Positions 46,674-59,300 of a stretch of 64,000 bases of DNA are shown here, in pieces. The translations under genes and the position numbers were made by a program. Source of the stretch: Stomorhina lunata (lineage: Eukaryota; Arthropoda; Insecta; Diptera; Rhiniidae). The DNA is taken from contig CAKOFX010000005.1 in the NCBI GenBank assembly GCA_933228675.1, positions 62,001 through 126,000 on the forward strand. Direction: 5' to 3'. The notes below the pieces were generated by a model. It had not been told where the DNA came from. It saw nothing but the letters and a program-made list of their open reading frames with translations, and did not search any database. Position 1 is the first letter of the stretch. Each line of letters starts with the position of its first letter.

Positions 46674-48066
46674 GCTATCTCGAAAACGGCTCTAACGATT
46701 TTGATAAAATTTGGACAGTGGGTATCTTTTTTGATTTATAGGTCGAAGAAAAAGGGATTTTTGGAACCTTTGCCTCTAAGAGGGTAAAAACGGCTAAAAA
46801 GGGGAAAAAATCGAAAACGCTATATCTTCTTAAGTAATGGGTATAGAAACAAAATTTAAATTACGTTTTAAACAGCTATGAAAATAAACGGACAGGTGTG
46901 TGGTACTTTTTTGAAACTATGTCCGATAGGGGGTAAAAAAGGGTGAAAATAGTTTTTTTGGTACCTTTTTAACCCATTCTTATATTTTAAACTAAGGAAT
47001 ATAGAAAAAAACTTTGTACTGCAATCAATAGATGTGAAAGAAACTTTAAGCACGTATTTAGTGCTTTTTTGATTTTGGTCCCAAAATGGGTGAAAAAGGG
47101 ATAAAATAATAACTTCACATCTCAAAAAGTAATAGGAATAGAAACATTATGTTAACTGCGTTTTAATAAAATGTACCGAATTCAATTGGTACCAAAGAAG
47201 TACCAAATATGCATGTGGAACTTTTTTGAAATTAGGGTATAAAAAGGGGAAAAAATTGGTAATGCTATACCTTTTAAACAAATGAATGTTTGTCTGTATG
47301 TATGTTCTTTATAGAATAGTAAACTGTGAATTTGATTGTGTTATGCTCTTTAGCGAAGATGTTGCGGATAAGCCGGCGAAGGTTTTAAAGTTGATAAGAC
47401 TAATTTCCGATAGATGGCGTCACTGAAAATTACTAAAAATTAATGAAATCGTAAATTGTATATTTTATCATGCTACAATCTTTAGAAAAGTTGTTGCACA
47501 TGAGCCGACGAAGGTTTCTTAGTTGGTATGAAGAAGTTTCGACAAGTGGCGCCACTGAAATTTACTTAAAGTCAATTTAATCCTAAGCTGTACATTTAAT
47601 CATGCTATAATCTTCAGCAAAGTTGTTGTGGATAAGCCGACGAAGGTTTATGAATTGGAATGAGCAACGTCCGACAGGTGGCGCCACAGAAAATTACTCA
47701 AAGTGAATTAAATCGTAAACTGTGCATTTTATCATGTTATAATCATAAGCAAAGTTGTTACGCATAAGCAAACGAAGGTTTCTTAGTTGGTATGAACAAC
47801 TTCAGGTGGCGCCACTGAAAACTACTTAAAATGAAATAAATCGTAAACTGTGCATTTGATCAGACTATAATCTTCAGCAAAGTTGTTGTGCATGAGTCGA
47901 CAGAGGTTTCTGTTGGTATGACCAATTTCCAAAATTATTAAAATAAGTTAAACTGTAAACTATAATTTAAAATTAACTTTATTAAATAAAATATATAAAA
48001 ACTTTAAAATTTGCCTAAAAATGCTTATCATAAAGCACCGAGCAAGGCTCGGTCAACCAGGTACTT
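46573..48066 (+). mobile_element. Helitron-like element nested in INE C4
   Basis: Against the family C copy at 19.68 kb, an extra 1.5 kb lies between two TTCAATTT strings. It opens TCTCTGTTC. It then has AAACGAGCAATAATTG, a (TA)n run at 46644-46668 and CGGCTCTAACGATTTTGAT. It ends with hairpin ACCGAGCAAGGCTCGGT and CAACCAGGTAC. A hairpin close to the 3' end, a TC start and no TSD fit Helitrons, although the canonical CTRR end is not exact. No Rep/helicase coding is present, so it is non-autonomous. Five ~131-bp tandem units lie inside. Confidence 0.6.
47320..47965 (+). repeat. ~131-bp tandem repeat, five units
   Basis: The GCCGACGAAGGTTT block falls at 47372, 47503, 47636, 47768 (degraded) and 47896 (degraded), spacing 128-133. 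Each unit also contains TATAATCTTCAGCAAAGTTG and GGTGGCGCCACTGAAA. The array sits in the 3' half of the Helitron-like element. Confidence 0.9.
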
Positions 48067-49011
48067 CAATTTATCAGCATAAATGTGATTCCCGGGGCAG
48101 GGTTATATGGGAGCTCTAACTAAATGTGAACCGATTTTACCCATTTTCAGCACACAATTTTTGCAACATATCGAAAATAATTCTGCTAAATTTTGTCTCT
48201 CTAGCTCTTGTAGTTAAGGAGCTATCACGCTTTCATCTGTGACAAAATTTTGCACACTAGCTGGCATCGACATAAGACTTCCTTGTGGTTAATTTAGTCT
48301 TACTAGCTCTTGAAGTTGAGGAGCTATCATGATTTTATCTGACGGACAGACGGACACAAATCCCCTTTTCTTTTTGAATTTTTGTGTTTTCGTAAGATTT
48401 TTATATGGGGGCTATGGTCAAATGGTGACCGATTGTGACAAAATTTTGTACACTGGCTGGTATTAGCTAAACTTACTCCTTATATCTGTAATAGTTTTAG
48501 ATTTATTGGCATTTAAGTATATTTTAGGTGAAATTTAAGCTGTTTTCATAAGTTTTTTGTATGAGCGAGCTATGGCTAAATGTGAACCGATTTTGATGAA
48601 ATTTTATTTACTGCCTAGGGCTTATGTAAGACTTTTATATACACAATATTTTATCATTATAGTTCCTATAATTATCATTTATTTGCAAAAAAGCGATTAG
48701 CCTAGACGAGATTGTACGGGAGCTATTTTCAAATGTAAGCCGATTTTGCCCGATTTCAATACCAAAATTTTCTCAGAAATAAAGAATCTTTGTGCCAAAT
48801 TTCAGTGACCTCTATGCTTTCGTTAAGGTTTTATCGTGCTAACAACAGACAGACAGACGGGCATTGCTCAATCGTCTTAGAATTTCATAATGATTCAAAA
48901 TATACTTCAATTTTGGTTTTTGAGCTAATATTAAAGAAATTTCAAACGGAATGACAATCTCAATATACCCTCCATTCTTTTTGGTAGTGGATATAAAAAC
49001 AATTAATAAAA

Positions 49012-49045
49012 GCTATAGTCGGACAAGCTCGGCTATGTGATATAT
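49012..49045 (-). mobile_element. INE-1-like 3'-end fragment, family B
   Basis: AAAGCTATAGTCGGACAAGC then CTCGGCTATG keeps the family B hairpin region and leads into a degraded TATATGCTTCAC. Only the terminus remains. Confidence 0.5.
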
Positions 49046-49124
49046 GCTTCACTGGTGTAATTAATGGGCCAACAATTTAACACTTTTTTTTAAGTCTTAG
49101 AAACATACATATACTTGTATGGGC

Positions 49125-49407
49125 TATTTATACCCTTCACCACCACAGGTGGAAAATGTATTATAAGTTTGTGCTGATGTAATGCATAGAAATATTGGTC
49201 TAAGATCCACCTTTAAGTATACCAATACACTTAGAATCACTTTGTGAGTCGATTTAACTATGTCAATTCGCCCGTCAAACCGCCAGTCCGTCTGGCTGGA
49301 TGGCTCACTTTGACCAGCGATTTTGAAAAAATCAAATGACGAAGTTCTATAGAGAAAAGTCTAGATATTAAAATTTAATAATTGTTTTCAAGAAAAAGTT
49401 ATATTAT
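49125..49407 (+). mobile_element. INE-1-like 5' part, family B, joined to dispersed repeat
   Basis: TATACCCTTCACCACCACAG starts near 49128, followed by TTTGTGCTGATGTAATGCAT, CTTAGAATCACTTTGTGAGT and a GTCCGTCTGGCTGG microsatellite. From about 49310 the sequence follows the dispersed repeat at 7.74 kb until the MITE insertion. Confidence 0.75.
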
Positions 49408-49758
49408 CAGGCATGTCACAGAACTCAATTCCGTTCGGAAGTGGAATGAATTCCGTATTTTGCTTCTATAGAAAAAGTAAAACGAAAAATTTTTCGGAAT
49501 GAAACCACTTTCGTTTTTTTAAGTGGAATTGAATTTGTATGTTTTTCTTTGTTTATTTGATATTTAAATAATTTCATCAATAATTCAGTGTTGTTTGTTG
49601 AAACAATGACAGAGTAACTGATTTCAATTGAAAAAACCGTGTTTTATAATGATTTTGGACATTTATAATTTTTCGGAATCTATAGAACCTAAAACCATTT
49701 CGATCGAAATTCAACTACGGAATGGTTTCAATTCCGAACGGAATTTGTGACATGCCTG
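49408..49758. mobile_element. hAT-type MITE, 351 bp
   Basis: CAGGCATGTCACA at the left is inverted as TGTGACATGCCTG at the right. A second paired block (CAATTCCGTTCGGAA against TTCCGAACGGAATT) makes arms of about 30 bases. CAGG..TG ends are usual for hAT elements. The flanking octamers TATATTAT and TATGTCTT agree at five of eight positions, so a TSD is possible but decayed. No coding capacity. Confidence 0.75.
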
Positions 49759-49766
49759 TATGTCTT

Positions 49767-50058
49767 ATAAAATAGGAAATCAGGAAATCAAAAAACCTCT
49801 ACAAAATTCAGTTACATATTTTGTTTTTCTTTGGACAAAAACTTAAATGGCTCGGTTCTGCTCGGTGCTCCCACCGTAACCATGTGAAAGGTGAAAGTCT
49901 CTTTTTTAGATTAAGCGATTAAGTTAACCGAAATTTAGCGCTTGTAGAATAAAATTTAAAATTTTCTGAAAAAACTCCCATAACTTGTAACGCATAAAGT
50001 TAAGCAAAAAAGTGTTGCAATCTTTTAGGCGTAACATTTTAATAAAAATGAAATTATT
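49767..50058 (+). repeat. Dispersed repeat body, paralogous to 9358-9640
   Basis: CTTTGGACAAAAACTTAAAT, TCGGTTCTGCTCGGTGCTCC and AAAAGTGTTGCAATCTTTTAG match the 9.4-kb copy in order and orientation. Confidence 0.75.
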
Positions 50059-50462
50059 AAGTCCCATAGGAGTTTCAACCAACATTTTTTATATAGAAGT
50101 TTAAGGAACTAGGCAGCATATAAAATTTCATCGAAATCGGTTTACACATAACCAAAGCACCTATACAAAATCCTTATGGAAACAGCCTAAATTCCACCTA
50201 AGATAAACTTAAATACAAATAAATGACAAACTGCAACAGATATGGCATTTAATTATGATTAAGTCCCATAGGAGTTTCAACCAACATTTTTTATATAGAA
50301 GCTTAAGGAACTAGGCAGCATATAAAATTTCATCGAAATCGGTTTACACATAACCAAAGCACCTTTACAAAACTCTTATGAAAATAGCCTAAATTTCACC
50401 TAAAATACACTTAAATACAAATAAATGACAAACTGTAACAGATATGGCATTTAAGTCTTATG
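50059..50462 (-). repeat. 202-bp tandem duplication of an INE family C body segment
   Basis: AGTCCCATAGGAGTTTCAAC starts at about 50060 and again at 50262. The two units differ at only a few positions. Read on the minus strand, the unit holds the AAACCGATTTCGATGAAATT and GGCATTTAA modules found in family C bodies at 20.0 and 48.5 kb. Confidence 0.92.
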
Positions 50463-50503
50463 TCAATGCCAGCCAGTGTGCAAAATTTCGTTGCTATCGG
50501 TCA

Positions 50504-51303
50504 ACATTCCACCACCATAGGTGGAAAGGGTATTAACAATTTGTGCTGATGTATGTAACGCATATAAATATTTGTTTAAGACCTACCTTTAGGTATATCA
50601 ATAAGCTTAGAATCACTTTCTGAGTCGATTTTGCGATATCAGTCCGTCCGTCCGTCTGGCTGGACGGCTGGCTGGACAACTGGCTGGACTCCCATGTAAA
50701 CCTTGTGATCAAACTACAGGTCGCAATTCTAAAGATAATTTTATGAAATTTGGCACAGATCATTTTTTGATAGTGGGTGTTTGAAATTTGTTAAAATCGG
50801 TCAATTACTTATGGTACCTCCCATAGGTCTCACTTCCCGGAATTGATATTTTGGACTCATATATCATGAAATTTAAAACAAATACTGCTTGTGTATACGA
50901 AAATCAATGTACCAAATTTTAAAATCGGTCCACATTTGACCATAGAGCTCCCATGCAAACTCTTCTGTCAAAACGCAGTAAATGAGACAAAAATCACTAA
51001 AACGCTCGTAAATCTAAAGATAATGAGAATAATGAGTTTTTTTTTTTGCATACATAATTTTTGTGAAAAATGTTATCAATTTGCCAAATTTCGAGATAAT
51101 CGGCCCATATTTGACACTAGCTCTCATATAAGTCCAAATGACGAAAACATCTTAAATATATAAGTTTTGAGAAAATGTTTGTATGATGGCAAAATTTAGC
51201 AAATATTTGTCTTTATACAGGAAAAAGAACACCTTTGACTTTAGTGATGAATGGTATCGTATAGTCGGGCTTGACCGACTATAGAACTTTCTTACTTGTT
51301 TTT
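50504..51303 (+). mobile_element. INE-1-like near-complete copy, family B (reference copy)
   Basis: The 5' end is CCACCACCATAGGTGGAAAG then GGTATT. The microsatellite with GTCCGTCCGTCCGTCTGG is near 50642. The body has GAAATTTGGCACAGATC and AAAACGCTCGTAAATC. The 3' hairpin TAGTCGGGCTTGACCGACTA is followed by ACTTTCTTACTTGTTT. Length 800 bases. This copy shows best that the family shares INE-1 architecture. Confidence 0.9.
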
Positions 51304-52281
51304 AAACAAATAATGTGCCTTTAAGCGCTGAAAATATTTTCATTTCCTTAACTAGAATAACTTTCAAATGTTGTATGCTATCACGTTTGTATCACTGTGT
51401 TTAAACTCACAAATTGGAAGGGGAAAAGTTAAATTAATGGCACACACTTTTACATCAAAACTAATTCCCACACATTATACACGAATACGCAATATTAATT
51501 TTAATCTAATTACACATTAGTCATACGTCACAGAGAGTTATGAATCTATTTGTAGTTTTTTTTCCCACATGCAACCATATTTTCGTTCTTTCTTGTTTCC
51601 CATAACTTTTTGTAAGCCAAAAGCATATTTTTTTTTTTGCAGTTGAAAAAGAAAACAACAAATCCACAGAAAAAAAAACATTAAAACATTTGTTTGTTGT
51701 TGCATGTTTTTAACAAACACAAAACATTAAATCCCGCATAATAGAAACGATGTCAACTTGCCTTCACATAAAACCTGACTTGGCATTTTTCATGACAATT
51801 TTATACATTCGCATAAACTTGTCGTTTTCAAAATGCGGAGGGTCTTTTTTCTGATGATAATAACAATAAAAACTGCAGAAAACATAGAAATGGGTGGGGA
51901 AAATAGAGTAAAATGTCTAAAATAAGAATTGGGGGAAATGTAAACAAAAATATTTAGGCTTTAAATGTTGTTGCAGCCTAGACATAAAATGCAGCATTTA
52001 TACTAAAATTTAAATTTTTTCCAAAGCATTATTTAGATACTTTATGGGGCAAACAAAGGGAAAACATGTGGTGAAAATAAAAATAAAATAAACAATAAAG
52101 TTAAATACTAAAAACGCCTACTTTACAGCATAAAAACATGAGATGAAATTGTAAAATAGACACAGATGCATTTTTGGGCTGCTTTGGGACACTCATGAAC
52201 ACTAATAATAAAAGTGTTACAAATTTGAAATTAAAAACTGTTGCCAACTTAATTTTCAAACCACGCCCTTTTTTAAGAAAA
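51304..52281. other. Unique AT-rich sequence, nothing recognised
   Basis: No open frame beyond chance, no repeat partner noticed. Confidence 0.6.
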
Positions 52282-54180
52282 AACAAGTAAGAGTGCTATA
52301 TTCGACTTTGCCGAATCTTGGATACCCTTCACCAATGGTGTTGCAAAAGTACTTAATGTAATTCCTAGCAAAATTTGGTTATACTAGTATTATATGCAAA
52401 GAGTCTTTAAAATTAGGAGTTGGAAAAAGAAAAGCTTTTCGGTGGCGTCATCATCTAGAATAGTTATGCACCCAAAGGTTAGGTTGGGGCAGGTGGCTGA
52501 TGTCTAGGGAAGCTTCACTTGGGTTCTAAAGTGGTCCCTTTGTGAAAGATAATGATTACTAGAGTACAAGTAGAGAAAGCATATTTAAGCCAGCCAGTAG
52601 CTTCGAAATAAACCAGATAAACCATGCAGAAAAGATGCTTCAAAATGTAGATGCCCTTACATTTGCAATAGCACATCGATTTGATGAAGTTTAAGTATTC
52701 TGGCATGCAACCCAAAAACACAGTGCCCAGTGAGGGTTGTGCACTTAAATTCGTACGAATTATCCAACTAGTAAAAGTTCATGATTAGTTATGTAAAACT
52801 TTGAAGTTAGCGGACTGATTTAGGTCAAAGCTTTAACAATGATAAGCCATAAAATTATAGGGTATACACTCTTAGTTTTAGATACATACGTGAAATATAT
52901 AGCTTTTGAATGGATGGATATCAGCTTTGTCGGAAAAGTTATTAAAGATTTACTTATTTATCTGAAGTTAGTTAATTAATTAAAATGAACACTTCATCAA
53001 TAATATTTGGGATGTATTGTTCTTTCGATCTGTCCGATGGATGTTTGGAAAGTTTTGCTCTAGTTCTTTGTGCAATTTTAATGTGATTTAATTTATCAGC
53101 ATTAAATCGATTCCCGGTCGGGGTTATATGGGAGATTTCACTAAATGTGAATAGAGCTCGCCCATTTTCAATGTCGAACTTTTTAAGAGTTCAGAAATAC
53201 TTTTATCAAATGTTGTCCCTCTAGAAAGTTTATTTTAGGCGCTATCGCCCTGAATATCAATATTGTACAACGCCTTTATACTAAATGTCATCATCGTATC
53301 TTAGGCGAAGTTATACGGGATCAATTGCCAAATGTGAACGAATTTCTCCTAATTGCAATTAAAAAATTTAAATTTTCGTTGATATGTGAGATACTTATAT
53401 ACATATATAGGTTTTGAACGGATATCATGTAATTAGCTGTATTTTTGTACTTCCTAGGAAGATTACCTATAATTTGATATACAATACATTCTTAAATGTT
53501 ATCATAATGTTCAAAAGTCAGACACAAAATTAAGATTAATGCAGAGTGTCTGTCTGCTGAAATCAGATTTGTGGAGCTCCTGGATTTTACACAAAATTTT
53601 AGAATATTGTCCCACCCTGAATTTAATCATCGTCGATCAAAACACCATCGCTTAAACGCTAAATTATATCTACCACAAATTACCGAATGCATCAGGATTT
53701 AGGTAATCCCCTGCGAAGGACGCTATTAAATTTAATCAAATAAACACCTAAGATATCGACAAAACAGGAGCTCCAAAAACTTGACTACAATTGAAAAAAT
53801 TACAGACAGGTAGACGGACGGACAAAAAACAGACGGACGGACGGACAAACAAACAGACGGACGGACAGACAGACAGAGAGGTAGACGGACGGAGGTCGCG
53901 AAATCAATTCTCCTGCCGATTCTGAGTTGATCTGTACAATTTGAATGGTATTCGTAATCAGATTTGTGGAGTATAGATTTTAGAAAATCCTCACACAAAG
54001 AACGATGTCAAATTTCATCACAATCGGTCCATAAACACCTGAGATATCGCTGAAACAATACTAACAAAATGTAAACAAAATTTCCTAGACACGTACTTTG
54101 GGCAATTTGCTGTACATCACAAGTAGTGTGTTGGCGTTATCTCAGTTGTTTATGGACCGCTTTTGATAAAATTGGCGGGG
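52282..54180 (-). mobile_element. INE-1-like long copy, family A, 5' end replaced (A2)
   Basis: Starts AACAAGTAAGAGTGCTATAT and follows the 39032 copy (GGTTAGGTTGGGGCAGGTGG near 52478; microsatellite 53800-53890) up to the TGGCGGGGG string near 54172. Sequence equivalent to the last ~650 bases of the 39032 copy is missing. The next copy starts at once in opposite orientation. Confidence 0.85.
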
Positions 54181-54345
54181 GATACCCTTCACCAATAGGT
54201 GAAAGGGTATTATAAGTTTGTGATTCCGTTTGTAATTTTTTTATTAGTGATCGTAGACCCCATAAAAATTATACCGATCGACTCAGAATCGGGAGGAGAA
54301 TCGATTAAGCGATGTCCGTCTGTCTGTCTGTCTATCTGTCCGTCC

Positions 54346-54379
<34 letters not shown>

Positions 54380-56282
54380 TGAAATCAAGTTTCTGAAGCC
54401 CCTGGAGGATGGACTTACATAAATTATATATCAGATTTTAGGAAATTCTCCCGCAATGAACGCTATTAAATTTCATTAAAATCGGTTTATAAACACCGAA
54501 AATATCGAAAAAATACCAAAAATTAGACGAAAATTTTAAAAGTTTTGATTGAAACACACTTTAAAATAACAAAAGAAAAAAGATACTCCTGGTGTACATG
54601 TGATAATATATTATATATCAGATTGTAGGAAATAGTTTCCCAAAGCACTCTGTAAAATTTTATCAAAATCGGTCCATAAACAATTGAGATATCGCCAAAA
54701 CACTGAATTTGATGTATCGCAAATTGCCCAAAGTACACATTAGATAATGTTTGTTGAAAAAATTAAATGCAATAAATGATGAAGTTTAATAGCGTCCTTC
54801 CAGGGGATTATCTAAATCCTGATGCATTCTGTAATTTGTGGTAGATATAATTTAGCGTTTAAGCGATGGTGTTTTGATCGACAATGTTGAAATTCAGGGT
54901 GCGACAATTCAGGGGCTCCACAAATCTGGTTTTAGCAGACAGACACACTGCATTTATCTTAATTTTGTGTCTGACTTTTGAACATTATGATAACATTTGA
55001 GAATGTATTATATATCAAATTATAGGTAATCTTCCTAGGAATTACAAAAATGCAGCTAATTACATGATATCCGTTCAAAACCTACATATGTATGTAAGTA
55101 TCTCACATATCAACAAAAATTTAAATTTTTTAATTGCAATTGGGAGAAATCCGTTCACGTTTGACAATTGATCCCGTATAACTTCGCCTAAGGCAATCTC
55201 TTAGTAGCTAATAAATGACAAGTTATAATAGATACGATGATGACATTTAGTATAAAGACGTTGATATTCAGGACAATAGCGCCTAAAATAAACTTTCTAG
55301 AGGGACAACATTTGACAAAAGTATTTCTGATCTCTTGAAAAGTTCGATATTGAAAATGGGAGAGCTCTATTCACATTTAGTGAAATCTCCCATATAAACC
55401 CGATCGGGAATCGATTTAATGCTGATAAATTAAATCACATTAAAATTGCACAAAGAACTAGAGCAAAACTTTCCAAACATCCATCGGACAGATCGAAAGA
55501 ACTATACATCCCAAATATTATTGATGAAGTGTTCATTTTAATTAATTAACTAACTTCAAATTAATAAGTAAACTTTTCCGACAAAGCTGATAACCATCCA
55601 TTCAAAAGCTATATATTTCACGTATGTATCTAAAACTAAGAGTGTATACCCTTTAATTTTAAGGCTTGTATACATTGACAATCATTGTTAAAGCTTTGAC
55701 CTAAATCAGTCCGCTAACTTCAGAGTTTTACATAACTAATCAAGAACTTTTACTAGTTGGATAATTCGTACGAATTAAAGTGCACAACCCTCACTGGGCA
55801 CAGCGTTTTTGGGTTGCATGTCAGAATACTTAAACTTCATCAAATCGATGTGCTATTGCAAATCTAAGGGCATCTACATTTTGAAGCATCTTTTCTGCAT
55901 GGTTTATCTGGTCTATCGAACTTTATTAAATGTTCGTAAAATATGTGTCTATTTTATTTCGAAGCTACTGGCTGGCTTAAATATGCATTCTCTACTTGTA
56001 GTCTAGTAATCATTATCTTTCACAAAGGGACCACTTTAGAACCCAAGTGAAGCTTCCCTAGACATCAGCCACCTGCACTACCTAATCTTTGGGTGCATAA
56101 CTATTCTAGATGATGACGCCACCGAAAAGGTTTTCGTTTTCCGACTCTTAATTTTAAAGAGTCTTTGCATATAATACTAGTATAACCAAATATTGCTACG
56201 AATTACATTAAGTACTTTTGGAACACCATTGGTGAAGGGTATCCAAGATTCGACAAAGCCGAATATACCACTCTTACCTGTT
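54181..56282 (+). mobile_element. INE-1-like long copy, family A, inverted relative to its neighbour (A3)
   Basis: Starts GATACCCTTCACCAATAGGT, has a GTCCGTCTGTCTG microsatellite at 54315-54380, and ends ATTCGACAAAGCCGAAT hairpin plus ACCACTCTTACCTGTT. It is collinear with the reverse complement of the 39032 copy except for an internal deletion near 54770. With A2 it makes an inverted pair with ~1.5-kb arms. Confidence 0.88.
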
Positions 56283-56329
56283 AATCAACTACAAATAGAA
56301 GTCAAGAACTGCAGAACAAATTTTAAAGT

Positions 56330-59300
56330 TTTTTAAATTTTCCTTAAAAAAATTTTAGTAAATTTTTTATATAAAAATTTTTTTTAGAAAATTTTTCATA
56401 AAAAAATTTTGTCAGAAAATTTTTCACATAAAAATTTCTTTAAAAAAATGTTTCATATAAAAATTTCTTTAATAAATTTTCAATAGAAACACTTTTTTAG
56501 TAAATTTTTCATATAAAAATTTCTTTAGTAAATTTTTCATAGAAAAATTTCTTTAGTAAATTTTTCATATAAAAAATTTCTTTAGTAAATTTTTCATATA
56601 AAAAATTTCTTTAGCAAATTTTTCATAGAAAAGTTTCTTTAGTAAATTTTCAACAAAAATTTCTTTAGTAAATTCTTCATACAAAAATTTCTTTAGTAAA
56701 TTTTTCATACAAAAATTTCTTTAGTAAATTTTTCATATAAAAAATTTCTCCAGTAAATTTTTGATATAAAAAATTTCTTTAGTAAATTTTTCACATAAAA
56801 AATTTCTTTAGTAAATTTTTTATATAAAAAATTTCTTTTGTAAATTTTTCATAGAAAAATTTCTTTAGTAAATTTTTCATAGAAAAATTTCTTTAGTAAA
56901 TTTTTCATAGAAAAATTTCTTTAGTAAATTTTTCATAGAAAAATTTCTTTAGTAAATTTTTCATAGAAAAATTTCTTTAGTAAATTTTTCATAGAAAAAT
57001 TTCTTCAGTAAATTTTTCATAGAAAAATTTCTTTAGTAAATTTTTCATAGAAAAATTTCTTTAGTAAATTTTTGATAGAAAAATTTCTTTAGTAAATTTT
57101 TCATATAAAAAATTTCTTTAGTAAATTTTTCATAGAAAAATTTCTTTAGTAAATTTTTCATAGAAAAATTTGTTTAGTAAATTTTTCATAGAAAAATTTG
57201 TTTAGTAAATTTTTCATAGAAAAATTTGTTTAGTAAATTTTTCATAGAAAAATTTGTTTAGTAAATTTTTCATAGAAAAATTTCTTTAGTAAATTTTTCA
57301 TAGAAAAATTTCTTTAGTAAATTTTTCATAGAAAAATTTCTTTAGTAAATTTTTCATATAAAAAATTTCTTTAGTAGATTTTTCATATAAAAAATTTCTT
57401 TAGTAAATCTTTCATATAAAAAATTTCTTTAGTAAATTTTTCATATAAAAAATTTCTTTAGTAAATTTTTCATATAAAAAATTTATTTAGTAAATTTTTC
57501 ATATAAAAAATTTCTTTAGTAAATTTTTCATATAAAAAATTTCTTTAGTAAATTTTTCATAGAAAAATTTCTTTAGTAAATTTTTCATAGAAAAATTTCT
57601 TTAGTAAATTTTTCATATAAAAAATTTCTTTAGTAGATTTTTCATATAAAAAATTTCTTTAGTAGATTTTTCATATAAAAAATTTCTTTAGTAAATTTTT
57701 CATATAAAAAATTTCTTTAGTAGATTTTTCATATAAAAAATTTCTTTAGTAAATTTTTCATATAAAAAATTTCTTTACTAAATTTTTCATAGAAAAGTTT
57801 CTTTAGTAAATTTTCAACAAAAATTTCTTTAGTAAATTCTTCATACAAAAATTTCTTTAGTAAATTTTTCATATAAAAAATTTGTTTATTAAATTTTTCA
57901 TAAAAAAAATTTCTTTAGTAAATTTTTCATATAAAAAATTTCTCCAGTAAATTTTTGATATAAAAAATTTCTTTAGTAAATTTTTCACATAAAAAATTTC
58001 TTTAGTAAATTTTTTATATAAAAAATTTCTTTAGTAAATTTTTCATATAAAAAATTTCTTTAGCAAATTTTTCATAGAAAAGTTTCTTTAGTAAATTTTC
58101 AACAAAAATTTCTTTAGTAAATTTTTCATACAAAAATTTCTTTAGTAAATTTTTCATATAAAAAATTTGGTTATTAAATTTTTCATAAAAAAAATTTCTT
58201 TAGTAAATTTTTCATATAAAAAATTTCTCCAGTAAATTTTTGATATAAAAAATTTCTTTAGTAAATTTTTCACATAAAAAATTTCTTTAGTAAACTTTTT
58301 ATATAAAAAATTTCTTTTGTAAATTTTTCATAGAAAAATTTCTTTAGTAAATTTTTCATAGAAAAATTTCTTTAGTAAATTTTTCATAGAAAAATTTCTT
58401 TAGTAAATTTTTCATAGAAAAATTTCTTTAGTAAATTTTTCATAGAAAAATTTCTTTAGTAAATTTTTCATAGAAAAATTTCTTTAGTAAATTTTTCATA
58501 GAAAAATTTCTTTAGTAAATTTTTGATAGAAAAATTTCTTTAGTAAATTTTTCATATAAAAAATTTCTTTAGTAAATTTTTCATAGAAAAATTTCTTTAG
58601 TAAATTTTTCATAGAAAAATTTCTTTAGTAAATTTTTCATAGAAAAATTTATTTAGTAAATTTTTCATAGAAAAATTTGTTTAGTAAATTTTTCATAGAA
58701 AAATTTCTTTAGTAAATTTTTCATAGAAAAATTTCTTTAGTAAATTTTTCATAGAAAAATTTCTTTAGTAAATTTTTCATAGAAAAATTTCTTTAGTAAA
58801 TTTTTCATAGAAAAATTTCTTTAGTAAATTTTTCATAGAAAAATTTCTTTAGTAAATTTTTCATATAAAAAATTTCTTTAGTAGATTTTTCATATAAAAA
58901 ATTTCTTTAGTAAATTTTTCATATAAAAAATTTCTTTAGTAAATTTTTCATATAAAAAATTTCTTTAGTAAATTTTTCATATAAAAAATTTCTTAAGTAA
59001 ATTTTTCATATAAAAAATTTCTTTAGTAAATTTTTCATAGAAAAATTTCTTTAGTAAATTTTTCATAGAAAAATTTCTTTAGTAAATTTTTCATAGAAAA
59101 ATTTCTTTAGTAAATTTTTCATAGAAAAATTTCTTTAGTAAATTTTTCATAGAAAAATTTCTTTAGTAAATTTTTCATAGAAAAATTTCTTTAGTAAATT
59201 TTTCATAGAAAAATTTCTTTAGTAAATTTTTCATAGAAAAATTTCTTTAGTAAATTTTTCATATAAAAAATTTCTTTAGTAGATTTTTCATATAAAAAAT

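Larger units (their letters stand above)
45805..48999 (-). mobile_element. INE-1-like long copy, family C (C4), split by a Helitron-like insertion
   Basis: AACAAGTAAGAGTGTTTTAT at the left has lost half the hairpin. The right end is CCATTCTTTTTGGTAGTGGA then TATAA. Body modules with GTGAACCGATT and ATTTATTGGCATTTAAGT match the copy at 19282-20558. The INE body breaks near 46573 and resumes at TTCAATTTATCAGCATAAAT near 48067. Confidence 0.82.

Noticed and set aside
56265..56290. CAGGTAAG on the minus strand
   Set aside because: It is the INE terminus AACAAGTAAG with one change, and no pyrimidine tract precedes it.
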